Positions 1 to 9,904 are shown, numbered from the stretch's first letter. The stretch is 64,000 nucleotides of DNA from an uncultured Bacteroidota bacterium (GCA_902526075.1 CABZJM010000002.1:1-64000); one strand, 5' to 3'. Notes: generated by a model not told the origin, from the sequence alone. Numbers and translations are program-made.

Positions 1-25
1 TTAAATTGTATTTAAGTTTAATAAT

Positions 26-1621
26 ATGAATTTGATTATAAAATTTTTAATGATTAGTATTTTTTTACTAATTACTAGTAATAAGGATACCGATATAGCT
101 GAAAACAAAAGTAACAAAGATAAAAAGCCTAATATTATCTTTATTCTTTCAGATGACCATACAACAAATGCAATATCAGCATATGGAAGTATTTATAAGA
201 ACATCGCACCTACCCCAAATATTGATAGAATTGCAAAAGAAGGTGCAATATTAAAAAATACATTTGCAACTAATTCAATTTGTGGACCAAGTCGCGCATC
301 GATTCTAACAGGGACCTACAGCCATATTCATGGTTATAATAAAAATTATAAAGGTGGTGTTTTTGATAATAGTCTTTGGACATTCCCAAAAGAACTTCAA
401 AAAAATGGATATAACACTGCACTAGTTGGAAAATGGCATCTTGCCTCAGAGCCAACTGGTTTTGATTATTATAAATATCATGATAATCTTGGTCAACAAG
501 GATTTTATTGGGATCCTTTATACAATGAAAATGGTAAAAAAGTAAAGGAAAAAGGTTATGCCACAAATTTAACAACCGACTATGCATTAAATTGGCTTGA
601 CTCAAGAAATGAAGAAGAACCATTTTGCTTATTACTTCAATTCAAGGCTCCTCACAGAGAATGGGCACCTGATAAAAAATATGAGGAACTTTGGGAAGAT
701 ATTGACTTGGCGTATCCAGAAACATATAATGACGATTATAGTTCCAGAGAACTGACAGCTGGAAATACTGAAATGACAGTTGATTATTTTTCAAGAAGGG
801 ATATGAAATTAGTCCCACCTGATTCTCTTTCAAATAAAGATAAAAGACAATGGTTATTTTATGGTTTTAAAAGGAACGAAACAGTTTTGTTAGACTCAAC
901 CATTTCTCTTGAAGAAAATAGAAACATGAAGTTTCAAAAATATATTAAAGACTATTTGGCTACAGTTAGGTCCGTTGATGATAATATTGGAAGAGTTTTA
1001 AATTATTTAAAAGAAAATGATTTAGAAGAAAATACGATTGTAATATATACTTCTGATCAGGGATTTTTCATTGGCGAGCACGGATGGTTTGATAAGAGAT
1101 TCATGTATGAAGAATCAAGTAGAATGCCATTTGTAATTAGATATCCAGAAAAAATTAAACCAAAAACTGTTAATGAAGACATCATTACAAATATCGATTT
1201 TGCCCCAACGTTACTAGACATGGCAAACATAAAAATTCCTTCTAATGTTCAAGGAAAAAGTTTTTTAAGGAATCTAACCACGAATAAATCAAAAAAATGG
1301 AGGCAATCAATGTATTATCATTACTATGAATATCCTTATTACCATCACGTTCAACCTCATTATGGTATTAGAACCGAGAGATACAAATTAATTCATTTTT
1401 ACTATGATGTTGATCAATGGGAGTTGTATGATTTACAAAATGATCCTAATGAGCTTAATAACTTAATTGGTAATGATAAATACGCTGATTTAATTTCTGA
1501 CTTAAAATCTGACTTATACAATCTCAAGGAAATTTATGGTAATAATTTATCACTGGAGGAGTTAAGATTTATTTCTGATAATGATTTTGGCGGATTAGAA
1601 TCAAACAAGGGCAAAAAATGA
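26..1621 (+). CDS. Sulfatase (alkaline phosphatase superfamily, S1-type), secreted
   Basis: ORF with N-terminal signal; NIIFILSDDHTTNAISAYG, CGPSRASILTG (C-x-P-S-R formylglycine motif), GKWHL motif. Confidence 0.93.
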   Translation: MNLIIKFLMISIFLLITSNKDTDIAENKSNKDKKPNIIFILSDDHTTNAISAYGSIYKNIAPTPNIDRIAKEGAILKNTFATNSICGPSRASILTGTYSHIHGYNKNYKGGVFDNSLWTFPKELQKNGYNTALVGKWHLASEPTGFDYYKYHDNLGQQGFYWDPLYNENGKKVKEKGYATNLTTDYALNWLDSRNEEEPFCLLLQFKAPHREWAPDKKYEELWEDIDLAYPETYNDDYSSRELTAGNTEMTVDYFSRRDMKLVPPDSLSNKDKRQWLFYGFKRNETVLLDSTISLEENRNMKFQKYIKDYLATVRSVDDNIGRVLNYLKENDLEENTIVIYTSDQGFFIGEHGWFDKRFMYEESSRMPFVIRYPEKIKPKTVNEDIITNIDFAPTLLDMANIKIPSNVQGKSFLRNLTTNKSKKWRQSMYYHYYEYPYYHHVQPHYGIRTERYKLIHFYYDVDQWELYDLQNDPNELNNLIGNDKYADLISDLKSDLYNLKEIYGNNLSLEELRFISDNDFGGLESNKGKK

Positions 1622-1637
1622 AAATTTTAGTCATAGT

Positions 1638-2744
1638 TTGAAAATAAAAGTCATATCACCTGGAAGAGTTAATTTAATTGGTGAACATACTGACTACAAT
1701 GGAGGATACGTTCTTCCCTGTGCTTTGGACTTAACAATCGACCTTTACATTGAAAAAAAATCAAATGAATCATATGTTAAAACCGATTTAGGATATAGCA
1801 TGTCTTTTAATGTAAACACTACACTAAAAAAAAGTAATAATCATTGGGAAAATTATGTCCTCGGTGTTATCAACGAGCTAAAGCAAATTAAATCTAAATT
1901 GAGTAATTTTTCATGTTCAATAATATCAACATTACCATCAGGAGCTGGGATTAGCTCCTCCTCTGCCCTTGTTTGTGGCTTAATAAAGGGGTTAAGTAAA
2001 TTAAATGAAATTAAACTAGAAAATTCAGAAATAATAAATCTTAGCAGAAATGTTGAGCATAAATATATTGGACTATTAGGTGGAATTATGGACCAGTTTA
2101 CAATTTTGAACGCAAAAAAAAATACAGCAATTTTGCTAAATTGTGAAAAACTAGATGCACAATTCATAAAACTAGAATTTAAAGAATATAAAATACTCTT
2201 ACAAGATACAAACGTAAAGCATAATTTAGCAAACACAGAGTATAATCAAAGAGTAAGTGAATGTAAAGAATCAATACAAATAATTAACAGATTGTGTAAA
2301 AAGAACTACACTAATTTATCTCAGGTAAATAGACTTGATTTGAGTTCATCTAAAGAAAAACTAGGTGAAACTCTTTATAAAAGGGCCTCATACGTTTTAA
2401 ATGAAAACCAAAGGGTAATTAATTCGGTAAAATTTTTAGAAAACAATAAACTTAAAGAATTTGGCCAACTCATGTATGAATCGCATTTTGGTCTAAAAAA
2501 TGATTATGAAGTTAGCTGTAAAGAATTAGACTTCCTAGTTGAATATTCAATGAAGTATGACAAAATATTAGGTTCAAGAATGATGGGAGGTGGTTTTGGA
2601 GGATGTACTTTAAGCCTAATAAAGGAAAGTTTTATTGACGAATATATTAAAGAGATTAAACAAGAATATTTTTCTAAATTTAAAAGGAAATTAAATCCAA
2701 TTATTGCAAATTTGAACGAAGGAATACAAATAAGCTTAAATTAA
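1638..2744 (+). CDS. galK: Galactokinase (TTG start)
   Basis: GRVNLIGEHTDYNGGYVLPCAL and LPSGAGISSSSAL GHMP kinase motifs; GSRMMGGGFGGC. Confidence 0.92.
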   Translation: MKIKVISPGRVNLIGEHTDYNGGYVLPCALDLTIDLYIEKKSNESYVKTDLGYSMSFNVNTTLKKSNNHWENYVLGVINELKQIKSKLSNFSCSIISTLPSGAGISSSSALVCGLIKGLSKLNEIKLENSEIINLSRNVEHKYIGLLGGIMDQFTILNAKKNTAILLNCEKLDAQFIKLEFKEYKILLQDTNVKHNLANTEYNQRVSECKESIQIINRLCKKNYTNLSQVNRLDLSSSKEKLGETLYKRASYVLNENQRVINSVKFLENNKLKEFGQLMYESHFGLKNDYEVSCKELDFLVEYSMKYDKILGSRMMGGGFGGCTLSLIKESFIDEYIKEIKQEYFSKFKRKLNPIIANLNEGIQISLN

Positions 2745-2752
2745 ATGAAATT

Positions 2753-3484
2753 ATGTTAAAAACTGTTAGTGAAGCAATTGAATATAGAAGATCAGTTAGA
2801 AAATATCTAGATACTGAATTGGATGAAGAAAAAGTAAAAAACTGTATTAGAAATGCCACATTAGCTCCAAATAGCAGTAACATGCAATTATGGGAATTTT
2901 TACATGTAACTGATAATGAAACATTAAAAAAACTATCAAAAGCATGTTTTGATCAAAATGCTGCTAAAACTGCCGTTAATATGGTTGTATTTGTTGCAAG
3001 AAGAGACAAGTGGAGAGAAAGAGCAAAATATAATTTAGATTTCTTGGAGGATATGTTTGATAAACAAGAAAAAAAAGGTATCGATGTTGGCAGAAGAAGA
3101 AAAGTTTCAAGAAGATACTATAAAAAATTAATGCCTACAATCTATACTGACTTTCTAGGAATTGTGGGCTATTACAAAAAAATATTATCATTTTTTATTG
3201 GTTTATTTAGACCAATTTACAGGGAAGTATTATTTTCTGATACGAGAGTTATAACGCATAAAAGTGTAGCTTTAGCTGCCGAAAACTTTATGCTTAGCAT
3301 GGCAGAAATAGGTTATGACACATGTCCGATGGAAGGATCGGATACCAGTAGAGTGAAAAAAATACTTAATCTACCCTCAAAAGCTGAAATTACTATGATA
3401 ATTGGGTGTGGAATAAGAGCGGAAAACGGAGTCTATACTGAAAGATTTAGGGTACCGTTTGAAAAAGTTTATAAAAAAATTTAA
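2753..3484 (+). CDS. Nitroreductase family protein
   Basis: EAIEYRRSVRKYLDTELDEEKV...ATLAPNSSNMQLWEF nitroreductase N-terminus. Confidence 0.85.
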   Translation: MLKTVSEAIEYRRSVRKYLDTELDEEKVKNCIRNATLAPNSSNMQLWEFLHVTDNETLKKLSKACFDQNAAKTAVNMVVFVARRDKWRERAKYNLDFLEDMFDKQEKKGIDVGRRRKVSRRYYKKLMPTIYTDFLGIVGYYKKILSFFIGLFRPIYREVLFSDTRVITHKSVALAAENFMLSMAEIGYDTCPMEGSDTSRVKKILNLPSKAEITMIIGCGIRAENGVYTERFRVPFEKVYKKI

Positions 3485-3494
3485 AATAAGAAAT

Positions 3495-4988
3495 ATGAAA
3501 TCAAAATTAATACTTTCAATTACACTTATTACATGTGTAATTTTTTCATATGCTCAGGATAAAGTTTTAATGGAAGCCTCTAATTCGATTAAAATTGATG
3601 AGTTAAAGGGAAAAATGTACACTTATTCATCTGATGAATTTGAGGGAAGAGGCACCCCCAGTAATGGTCAGCAGCTTGCTGTCGAATATTTAGTAAACCA
3701 TTATAAAAACTTAGGCATTCAATCAGTAAAAACAGATACTTATCTACAAGCAGTACCACTACAATTAGAAGAAAAACCTAATATAAGTCTAAATATTTCA
3801 GGTCAAAAATTTATTTATTACCAAGATTATGTATCCTATCTAAATGGTCCTGACAGAGAATATAAATCTGAAGAAATTATTTTTGCAGGTTATGGAATTG
3901 ATGATCCTAATTATTCAGACTACAAAAATATTAATGTAAAAGGTAAGGTGGTGGTGGCGCTTGGAGGTGAGCCAAAAGATAAGAATGACGAGTATTTTAT
4001 AAATGGAAAAAATAAGTCAAAATGGTCTATTTTAAGACAAGAAATTGATAATAAGAAAAGAGTGGCAAGAAGAAACGGTGCTTTAGCTATAATTATTATA
4101 GATAATTATCTTCACGATAGATACAGTGGAAGATATCGAAATAGTGACATAGGTTACTCAGAAAAAAGAATGACTCTTTCAAATAATGAAGAAAATAACT
4201 TTCATGTGTTATTATTCCCTGAAAAATTTAAAAATTTCTTATCCGAAGATAATTTGACTTTTGGTATGATATTTAAGAAAAATATTATAAAGTTTAGTGC
4301 AGATAATGTAGCTGCTATTATTGAAGGGTCTAAATTTCCAGATGAGTATGTAGTCCTAACTGCTCATCTTGATCATGTTTTACCCAGAAACGGAAAAATT
4401 TATAATGGTGCAGATGACAATGGCTCTGGTACTGTTGCAATGCTCGAAATTGCTGAAGCTTTTGCTTTAGCTAAAGAACAAGGCTATTCACCTAAAAGAT
4501 CAGTTGTTTTCTTACATGTTACTGCTGAAGAGAGGGGATTGCTTGGTTCTAAGTATTATACAGATTACGATCCATTAGTTCCAATCAAACAAACGATAGC
4601 AAATTTAAATATGGATATGATGGGAAGAGCTGACCCGGAACGTGGTGTTAGAAATTTAAATTATGTATATATAATTGGTTCTGATGTATTATCAGATGAT
4701 TTACATGATATTAATATTGATGCCAATAAATATTCTAATCTTGAATTAGATTTTAGATTTAATGGTATTGATCATCCTGACCAATTCTACTACAGGTCAG
4801 ATCATTTTCATTTTATAAAAAACAACATACCTGCTATTTTCTATTTCAGTGGTGTACATGAAGACTATCATGAGCCAACAGATACCGCTGAAAAAATCTT
4901 ATATGAACCATATAAAAGAAGAGTTAAGTTGATTTTTCATACTGCATGGGACTTAGCGAATTCAAATGAGAAAATAAAATTGAAATAA
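3495..4988 (+). CDS. M28 family metallopeptidase, secreted (ORF opens at 3459; likely ATG at 3495)
   Basis: VLTAHLDHV...NGADDNGSGTVAMLEIAEAF...AEERGLLGSKYY. Confidence 0.88.
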   Translation: MKSKLILSITLITCVIFSYAQDKVLMEASNSIKIDELKGKMYTYSSDEFEGRGTPSNGQQLAVEYLVNHYKNLGIQSVKTDTYLQAVPLQLEEKPNISLNISGQKFIYYQDYVSYLNGPDREYKSEEIIFAGYGIDDPNYSDYKNINVKGKVVVALGGEPKDKNDEYFINGKNKSKWSILRQEIDNKKRVARRNGALAIIIIDNYLHDRYSGRYRNSDIGYSEKRMTLSNNEENNFHVLLFPEKFKNFLSEDNLTFGMIFKKNIIKFSADNVAAIIEGSKFPDEYVVLTAHLDHVLPRNGKIYNGADDNGSGTVAMLEIAEAFALAKEQGYSPKRSVVFLHVTAEERGLLGSKYYTDYDPLVPIKQTIANLNMDMMGRADPERGVRNLNYVYIIGSDVLSDDLHDINIDANKYSNLELDFRFNGIDHPDQFYYRSDHFHFIKNNIPAIFYFSGVHEDYHEPTDTAEKILYEPYKRRVKLIFHTAWDLANSNEKIKLK

Positions 4989-4990
4989 AA

Positions 4991-5014
4991 AAACCCTCAA
5001 TTCCTTGAGGGTTT
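4991..5014. terminator. Bidirectional hairpin terminator between convergent genes
   Basis: Perfect 10-bp stem AAACCCTCAA/TTGAGGGTTT with TTCC loop. Confidence 0.85.
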
Positions 5015-5020
5015 AATAGT

Positions 5021-5527
5021 TTATTCGTTAGAATCTTGTTTTGTCTGTGACCAGCTTATTAATTTTCCATCATCAATTTGATACCATTCCATGTAAAAAC
5101 CATCAGTACCTTGGAAACCTGCACTAACCCACTCTCCTCTGTTGTTTGGGTAATCAGTTCCCTCAGGTTTACTGGGTTTTATTGCAAATGCATATGTAGT
5201 TGTCCAACCCCATCCTGAATCACTTGCCATATACTCATCATATTCAGCTATAATAATTGAAATAAACTCCTGCCCGTTAGAAGCGGTCTGTCCATCTTCA
5301 AAGGTTAATGTTGCATCATCAGCAACGAAAGAAGCAAGCAGATCCCAATCTTTAGCTGCCCAAGCAGCATCAATTTGATTAAAAACATCAACTGTGGCCT
5401 GACTTCCCATCATAACTGTTTGACCGTCAAAAGGGGCAAATCCATTTGATTGATCATCACAAGAATTTTTGGTCTGTGAACACGAAGACAGTACCAAAAA
5501 ACAAATAATATAAATGTAATTTTTCAT
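5021..5527 (-). CDS. SnoaL-like / DUF4440-type lipoprotein
   Basis: Lipoprotein signal LVLSSCSQ; VDVFNQIDAAWAAKDWDLLASFVADDATLTFEDG. Confidence 0.65.
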   Translation of the reverse strand: MKNYIYIICFLVLSSCSQTKNSCDDQSNGFAPFDGQTVMMGSQATVDVFNQIDAAWAAKDWDLLASFVADDATLTFEDGQTASNGQEFISIIIAEYDEYMASDSGWGWTTTYAFAIKPSKPEGTDYPNNRGEWVSAGFQGTDGFYMEWYQIDDGKLISWSQTKQDSNE

Positions 5528-5561
5528 AATTATAATTAAAGTTTAATTTATAAATGTAATA

Positions 5562-7889
5562 TTAATCTTTTATATAAAATGTTTTTTCAACATTAAAGGT
5601 TACACTCTTCAGGTCTTTATCCCTTGATGAATTACCAACAAGGATATCAAAATCGCCTTGCTCAACAATATAATCCATTTCTGAATCATAATAAGCAAAA
5701 GCTGATTTGTTCAGTTCAAATAAAATTTCTTTGGATTCCCCTGGCTTCAAACTAACCCTCCGGTAGGCTTTTAATTCTTTTACAGGTCTGGTTATGCTAC
5801 TATATTTGTCAGAAATATAAAGCTGAACAATCTCATCTCCGGATATTTCACCAATATTTTTTACATCAACTGTAACACTCAAAAGACCTTTTTTAAACTT
5901 TGAGCTGTTTATTTTTGGTTTACTAATATCAAATTTTGTGTAGCTGAGACCAAATCCAAATGAATAAAGTGATTTATTAGTTTGCATAGCATAATCTCTA
6001 AAATACATTGAGTGCTTATGATTATAAAACATCTTTAATTGACCAACTGTTCTTGCTACAGTAAGGGGTAACTTTCCACTTGGATTTATTTTACCAAATA
6101 TAATTTCAGCAACTGCCAAACCACCAAAACTTCCAGGCTCCCATGATTCAATTATCGCATTTATATTTTCGGATATCCATGGCTCTGAAATTGGTCTTCC
6201 GTTCACATACACAACAATTACATTCTTTCCAGACTTCTTTAATTCCATTGCCAAATCCAATTGCTTTCCTGCTAAATCAAGCTCAGCTCTAGCTGTATTT
6301 TCTCCAGCTGTTTTTTGATTCCACTTATACCGCATTGAATTATCTCCAATTACAAGAATAACCATGTCATAATCGCTAGCAACTTCAATTGTTTTATTGA
6401 TATCTTTTTCTGAAATCCTCTTTATGTTTTCATTGGAATCGTGGTAATCAACTAAATAACCCATTTCAGCACCAATTTTTTTAATTCCCTCAAATACTGT
6501 ATATACATTTTCATCAGGCTGAGCACTGTGCCAATCACCTAGTATTGATTGGTTATTGGCATTCGGTCCAGTCACTAATATTCTATTTTTTGAATTTTTG
6601 GGTCTTCTTAGTGGTAATACATCATTATTTTTTAACAAAACTATACCCTGTCTCGCTAGTTTTAAAGCTGTTTGTGTGTGGTGCTGATTAAATATTTTTT
6701 CTGGAATATCATCTTCATCTACAAATCTATTTTCAAATAGACCCAGCTTAAATTTTGCCTCTAATATTTTTGAACATGCATAATTAACTCTTTCTTCTGA
6801 CAATTTACCTTCATTTACTAAATCAACGACAAGTTCAGGGAAGTCTGGACCATGCATATGCATATCAATACCTGCATCAACGGCAAGATATATGGCTTCT
6901 TTGAAATTTCTTGCAACTTTATGTAAAGTTTCTAATCTTTCAATATCTAACCAGTCGCTAACATAAAAACCATCAAATCCCCATTCGTTTCTAATAATAT
7001 TAGACATTAATTTTTTGTTTGAATGAGATGGTACACCATTTACCTCATTATGAGCTGCCATGATCGAAAATACACCCGCATCAACAGCACTTTTATAGGG
7101 TGGCAGATATATCTCATTTAATGTTCTCTCAGAGATATCCATTGGAGATAAATTTAGGCCATTAATTGGCTCACTTCCAGCAATTAGATGTTTTGCACAC
7201 GCAATAACTTTATTAATTCCTGTGTAATCTTCCTGTTGAAGTCCATTTATCATAGCAACACCCATTTGGGTTACTAGAAATGGATCCTCACCAAAGGTTT
7301 CACCAACCCTACCCCATCTTGCATCTCTCATAACATCAACATTGGGTGTAAATGCCCAATGAGAACCCGTAGATCTCATTTCTAAAGCTGTCTGGACACC
7401 AACATCATATGAATTATTTTCATCCCAAGTGGAAGCTATTGTTATTGGAGATGGATAAACAGTAGCACCTCTATACAGCGCATTTCCATGTATTGCATCA
7501 ATACCAATAAGTAGTGGTATTTTCAACTTAGATTTATTCGCCAACTGCTGTAAATAGTTAGCTTCCTCAGCGGTAATTACATGTAAAAAAGAACCTATTT
7601 GTCCGTTAATTATCATTTGCTTAACATCATCAGAAAATACCCCTTTATAAAAACCTTGAGCATCACTTTTTTTCATATCCTCAGGTGATAAATCTTTTTC
7701 TGCTTTTTTCATATGCTCAAGTCCGACGAACTGATTCATTTGGCATGCTTTTTCAAAAAGAGTCATTCGACTCATTAGATCATCAACTCTCACGTTAATC
7801 TCAAGGTTAGAATCCAGATATGGGTAATAACTGTTTTGAGAAAAAATGAATGATGAGGTAATTAGTAGGAGTATCTGTAAAACTTTCAT
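5562..7889 (-). CDS. bglX: Glycoside hydrolase family 3 beta-glucosidase, secreted (BglX-like)
   Basis: IPLLIGIDAIHGNALYRGATVYPSPI, GFDGFYVSDWLDIE, C-terminal fibronectin-III-like domain. Confidence 0.9.
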   Translation of the reverse strand: MKVLQILLLITSSFIFSQNSYYPYLDSNLEINVRVDDLMSRMTLFEKACQMNQFVGLEHMKKAEKDLSPEDMKKSDAQGFYKGVFSDDVKQMIINGQIGSFLHVITAEEANYLQQLANKSKLKIPLLIGIDAIHGNALYRGATVYPSPITIASTWDENNSYDVGVQTALEMRSTGSHWAFTPNVDVMRDARWGRVGETFGEDPFLVTQMGVAMINGLQQEDYTGINKVIACAKHLIAGSEPINGLNLSPMDISERTLNEIYLPPYKSAVDAGVFSIMAAHNEVNGVPSHSNKKLMSNIIRNEWGFDGFYVSDWLDIERLETLHKVARNFKEAIYLAVDAGIDMHMHGPDFPELVVDLVNEGKLSEERVNYACSKILEAKFKLGLFENRFVDEDDIPEKIFNQHHTQTALKLARQGIVLLKNNDVLPLRRPKNSKNRILVTGPNANNQSILGDWHSAQPDENVYTVFEGIKKIGAEMGYLVDYHDSNENIKRISEKDINKTIEVASDYDMVILVIGDNSMRYKWNQKTAGENTARAELDLAGKQLDLAMELKKSGKNVIVVYVNGRPISEPWISENINAIIESWEPGSFGGLAVAEIIFGKINPSGKLPLTVARTVGQLKMFYNHKHSMYFRDYAMQTNKSLYSFGFGLSYTKFDISKPKINSSKFKKGLLSVTVDVKNIGEISGDEIVQLYISDKYSSITRPVKELKAYRRVSLKPGESKEILFELNKSAFAYYDSEMDYIVEQGDFDILVGNSSRDKDLKSVTFNVEKTFYIKD

Positions 7890-7893
7890 TTAA

Positions 7894-7917
7894 TAAAAAT
7901 AAAAATAAAAATAAAAA
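7894..7917. repeat. Hexanucleotide tandem repeat (TAAAAA)x4 immediately upstream of the GH3 start codon
   Basis: taaaaa taaaaa taaaaa taaaaa read directly. Confidence 0.9.
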
Positions 7918-7940
7918 ACCCTCTTTATTGAGGGTTTTTT
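7913..7940 (-). terminator. Hairpin terminator of the T9SS protein gene
   Basis: AAAAAACCCTC TTTATT GAGGGTTTTTT. Confidence 0.8.
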
Positions 7941-7960
7941 ATTACCTATTAAAATTTGAT

Positions 7961-9622
7961 CTACTTAACTATTAGTTTGGATTTATGTAGTTGGCCATTA
8001 ACATTAATTTCAACAATATAGGTGCCTTGATTCAAAGATGAAATGTCTATTCTACTGTCATCAGTAATTAAATCATATACTTTTCTTCCCATAATATCAA
8101 AAATCTTTATGGCTTTTAAATAATTATAATCCATTTTAATATTTAAATAGTGTTCCGTTCTATCCACAGGATTCGGGAATAAGCTAATCTCATTAATATT
8201 AAATTCATCTGTTGACAACTCATTATTTGAACCAATAACTAAATTCATCAGAGATGTATTATTACCAACATAATTATAATAATCACACGTTGAATCTATC
8301 CAGGGACCAGTCTGAACAGCAGGATAAGGATAATTAGTAGCATCTTGAGGCAGAACGGTAAAATCAGATAAATTACCAGCAATGAACTTTCTTACACCAC
8401 CTTCAAAACCGGTTGAGGCCTCATCACCAGGACCCATCCAAACCTGAACAATTATATCATCGTTGGCAGAAACTTCGACACCATTTCCATTTAAGTTACC
8501 AAATCCAGGTAAAAACTCTAAAGGAACAGTTATTACAGTTTGATGATCCTCAGGTGTTATCTCAAAATTTAATTTAAATGCAATCTGCTCCCAGTAAGCT
8601 TGATTTTGTCCTACATTACTTGTGCCTACTCCACCATTAGTTTGTCTATACAAGAAAATATTCTGATATGCTGTTCCTGTATAATCTGTAACTGGTAAAT
8701 CAGGATTGTAATTACCCTCAGCATCAGAATACCATATACCCAATTCAACAGCTCCAATAGTAACAGTTCCCTCATATCCAAAGTCTGCTGGTATATAGCT
8801 TCTTGTGTAAATTTGAGCTCCCACAGTTGTTATTGCTTCAGAATCTGCATTTTCAGAAATTATTGAATAACCTACCTCGTAGAACCATGTACCTTGATTA
8901 ACCCATTGCGTAGAAATTTCATCTCCGGACATTGCCTCAAAACTGATACTTTGTTCTGAAAGTCCATCGGCTAAGGTTATATCATCAAGCACTACTGTTC
9001 CGTTGACTAATACATCTAAAACAGTTTCATTTCCAACTCCATTACCTATCCAACCATCTCCATATGCGTCGGTTAATGTAATTATATAGGGGCCGTCTGA
9101 TGTAGCAGTAAACGAGGTTTCAGGACATGAAAAACTTGTATCGCTAGCGGAACCAGTATATATAAAGTCATAAGCTGCTTCTGTTGATTCACATATTTGT
9201 GAGGGCTCATGAGTAATTTCCTGTGAAGAATTGTGAGATAAAGTATTTTCAGCTGAAAATTCTCCAGCCTCCATATTGGTATACCAAAGGTCTGGCCCGT
9301 CATTTCCGTTGTCATTCCAGTCACTTACAGAACCATCAGTACATACAGCTCTATTTGTAAAATAATATGGTGTCCCAGGCATCAAACCTGTAATGGTATG
9401 CGGAAATGCATTAAATGTATAAATTTCTGCTGTTCCGTCCCCAGGTGTAAAGGTTTCATATGCCTTGTATTCAATTTCAAAATAGTCAATTTGAGTATTA
9501 TTGTTACCGTTAATAAATACAAAATCCTCACCTGTTTCAAACCAAAAAATATCAGGATTTGGACATTGTGAATAAATATTTGTAGATAAAAAAATAAGTG
9601 CTAAAAAGTATAATTGTTTCAT
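7961..9622 (-). CDS. Secreted protein with T9SS type A C-terminal sorting domain
   Basis: Signal peptide; C-terminus ISLFPNPVDRTEHYLNI...IKIFDIMGRKVYDL...LNQGTYIVEINVNGQLHKSKLIVK. Confidence 0.85.
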   Translation of the reverse strand: MKQLYFLALIFLSTNIYSQCPNPDIFWFETGEDFVFINGNNNTQIDYFEIEYKAYETFTPGDGTAEIYTFNAFPHTITGLMPGTPYYFTNRAVCTDGSVSDWNDNGNDGPDLWYTNMEAGEFSAENTLSHNSSQEITHEPSQICESTEAAYDFIYTGSASDTSFSCPETSFTATSDGPYIITLTDAYGDGWIGNGVGNETVLDVLVNGTVVLDDITLADGLSEQSISFEAMSGDEISTQWVNQGTWFYEVGYSIISENADSEAITTVGAQIYTRSYIPADFGYEGTVTIGAVELGIWYSDAEGNYNPDLPVTDYTGTAYQNIFLYRQTNGGVGTSNVGQNQAYWEQIAFKLNFEITPEDHQTVITVPLEFLPGFGNLNGNGVEVSANDDIIVQVWMGPGDEASTGFEGGVRKFIAGNLSDFTVLPQDATNYPYPAVQTGPWIDSTCDYYNYVGNNTSLMNLVIGSNNELSTDEFNINEISLFPNPVDRTEHYLNIKMDYNYLKAIKIFDIMGRKVYDLITDDSRIDISSLNQGTYIVEINVNGQLHKSKLIVK

Positions 9623-9701
9623 AATAATTTATTTGTTCCTTGAATTTAATTAATTTATCTAAATAAATTATAAAAAAGATTACAGAACTGTTGAAAGTGT
9701 A

Positions 9702-9729
9702 ATGTCTATTAATTAATCAAAATAGACAT
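9702..9729. promoter_or_regulatory. Perfect 9-bp inverted repeat, candidate operator upstream of the T9SS gene
   Basis: ATGTCTATT-10 nt-AATAGACAT. Confidence 0.4.
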
Positions 9730-9740
9730 ATAAAATATAA

Positions 9741-9764
9741 AAACCCTCAAAAAATTGAGGGTTT
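9741..9764 (-). terminator. Hairpin terminator downstream of tRNA-His
   Basis: Perfect 10-bp stem AAACCCTCAA/TTGAGGGTTT with AAAA loop. Confidence 0.8.
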
Positions 9765-9771
9765 AAAATTG

Positions 9772-9846
9772 GGTGGAAGACCGGATTCGAACCGGCGACC
9801 TCCTGAACCACAATCAGGCGTTCTAACCAACTGAACTACAACCACC
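9772..9846 (-). tRNA. tRNA-His (anticodon GTG)
   Basis: Reverse complement GTGGTTGTAGTTCAGTTGGTTAGAACGCCTGATTGTGGTTCAGGAGGTCGCCGGTTCGAATCCGGTCTTCCAC; end coordinates approximate by 1-2 nt. Confidence 0.93.
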
Positions 9847-9904
9847 ATAATAAGGAGTGCAAATGTAATTTTTTTGTATTTCTCTGCAAAACAAGAAATA
9901 AAAA

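Noticed and set aside
1853-2236. 127-aa minus-strand ORF
   Set aside because: Antisense to galK coding sequence; low-complexity hydrophobic translation without family signal
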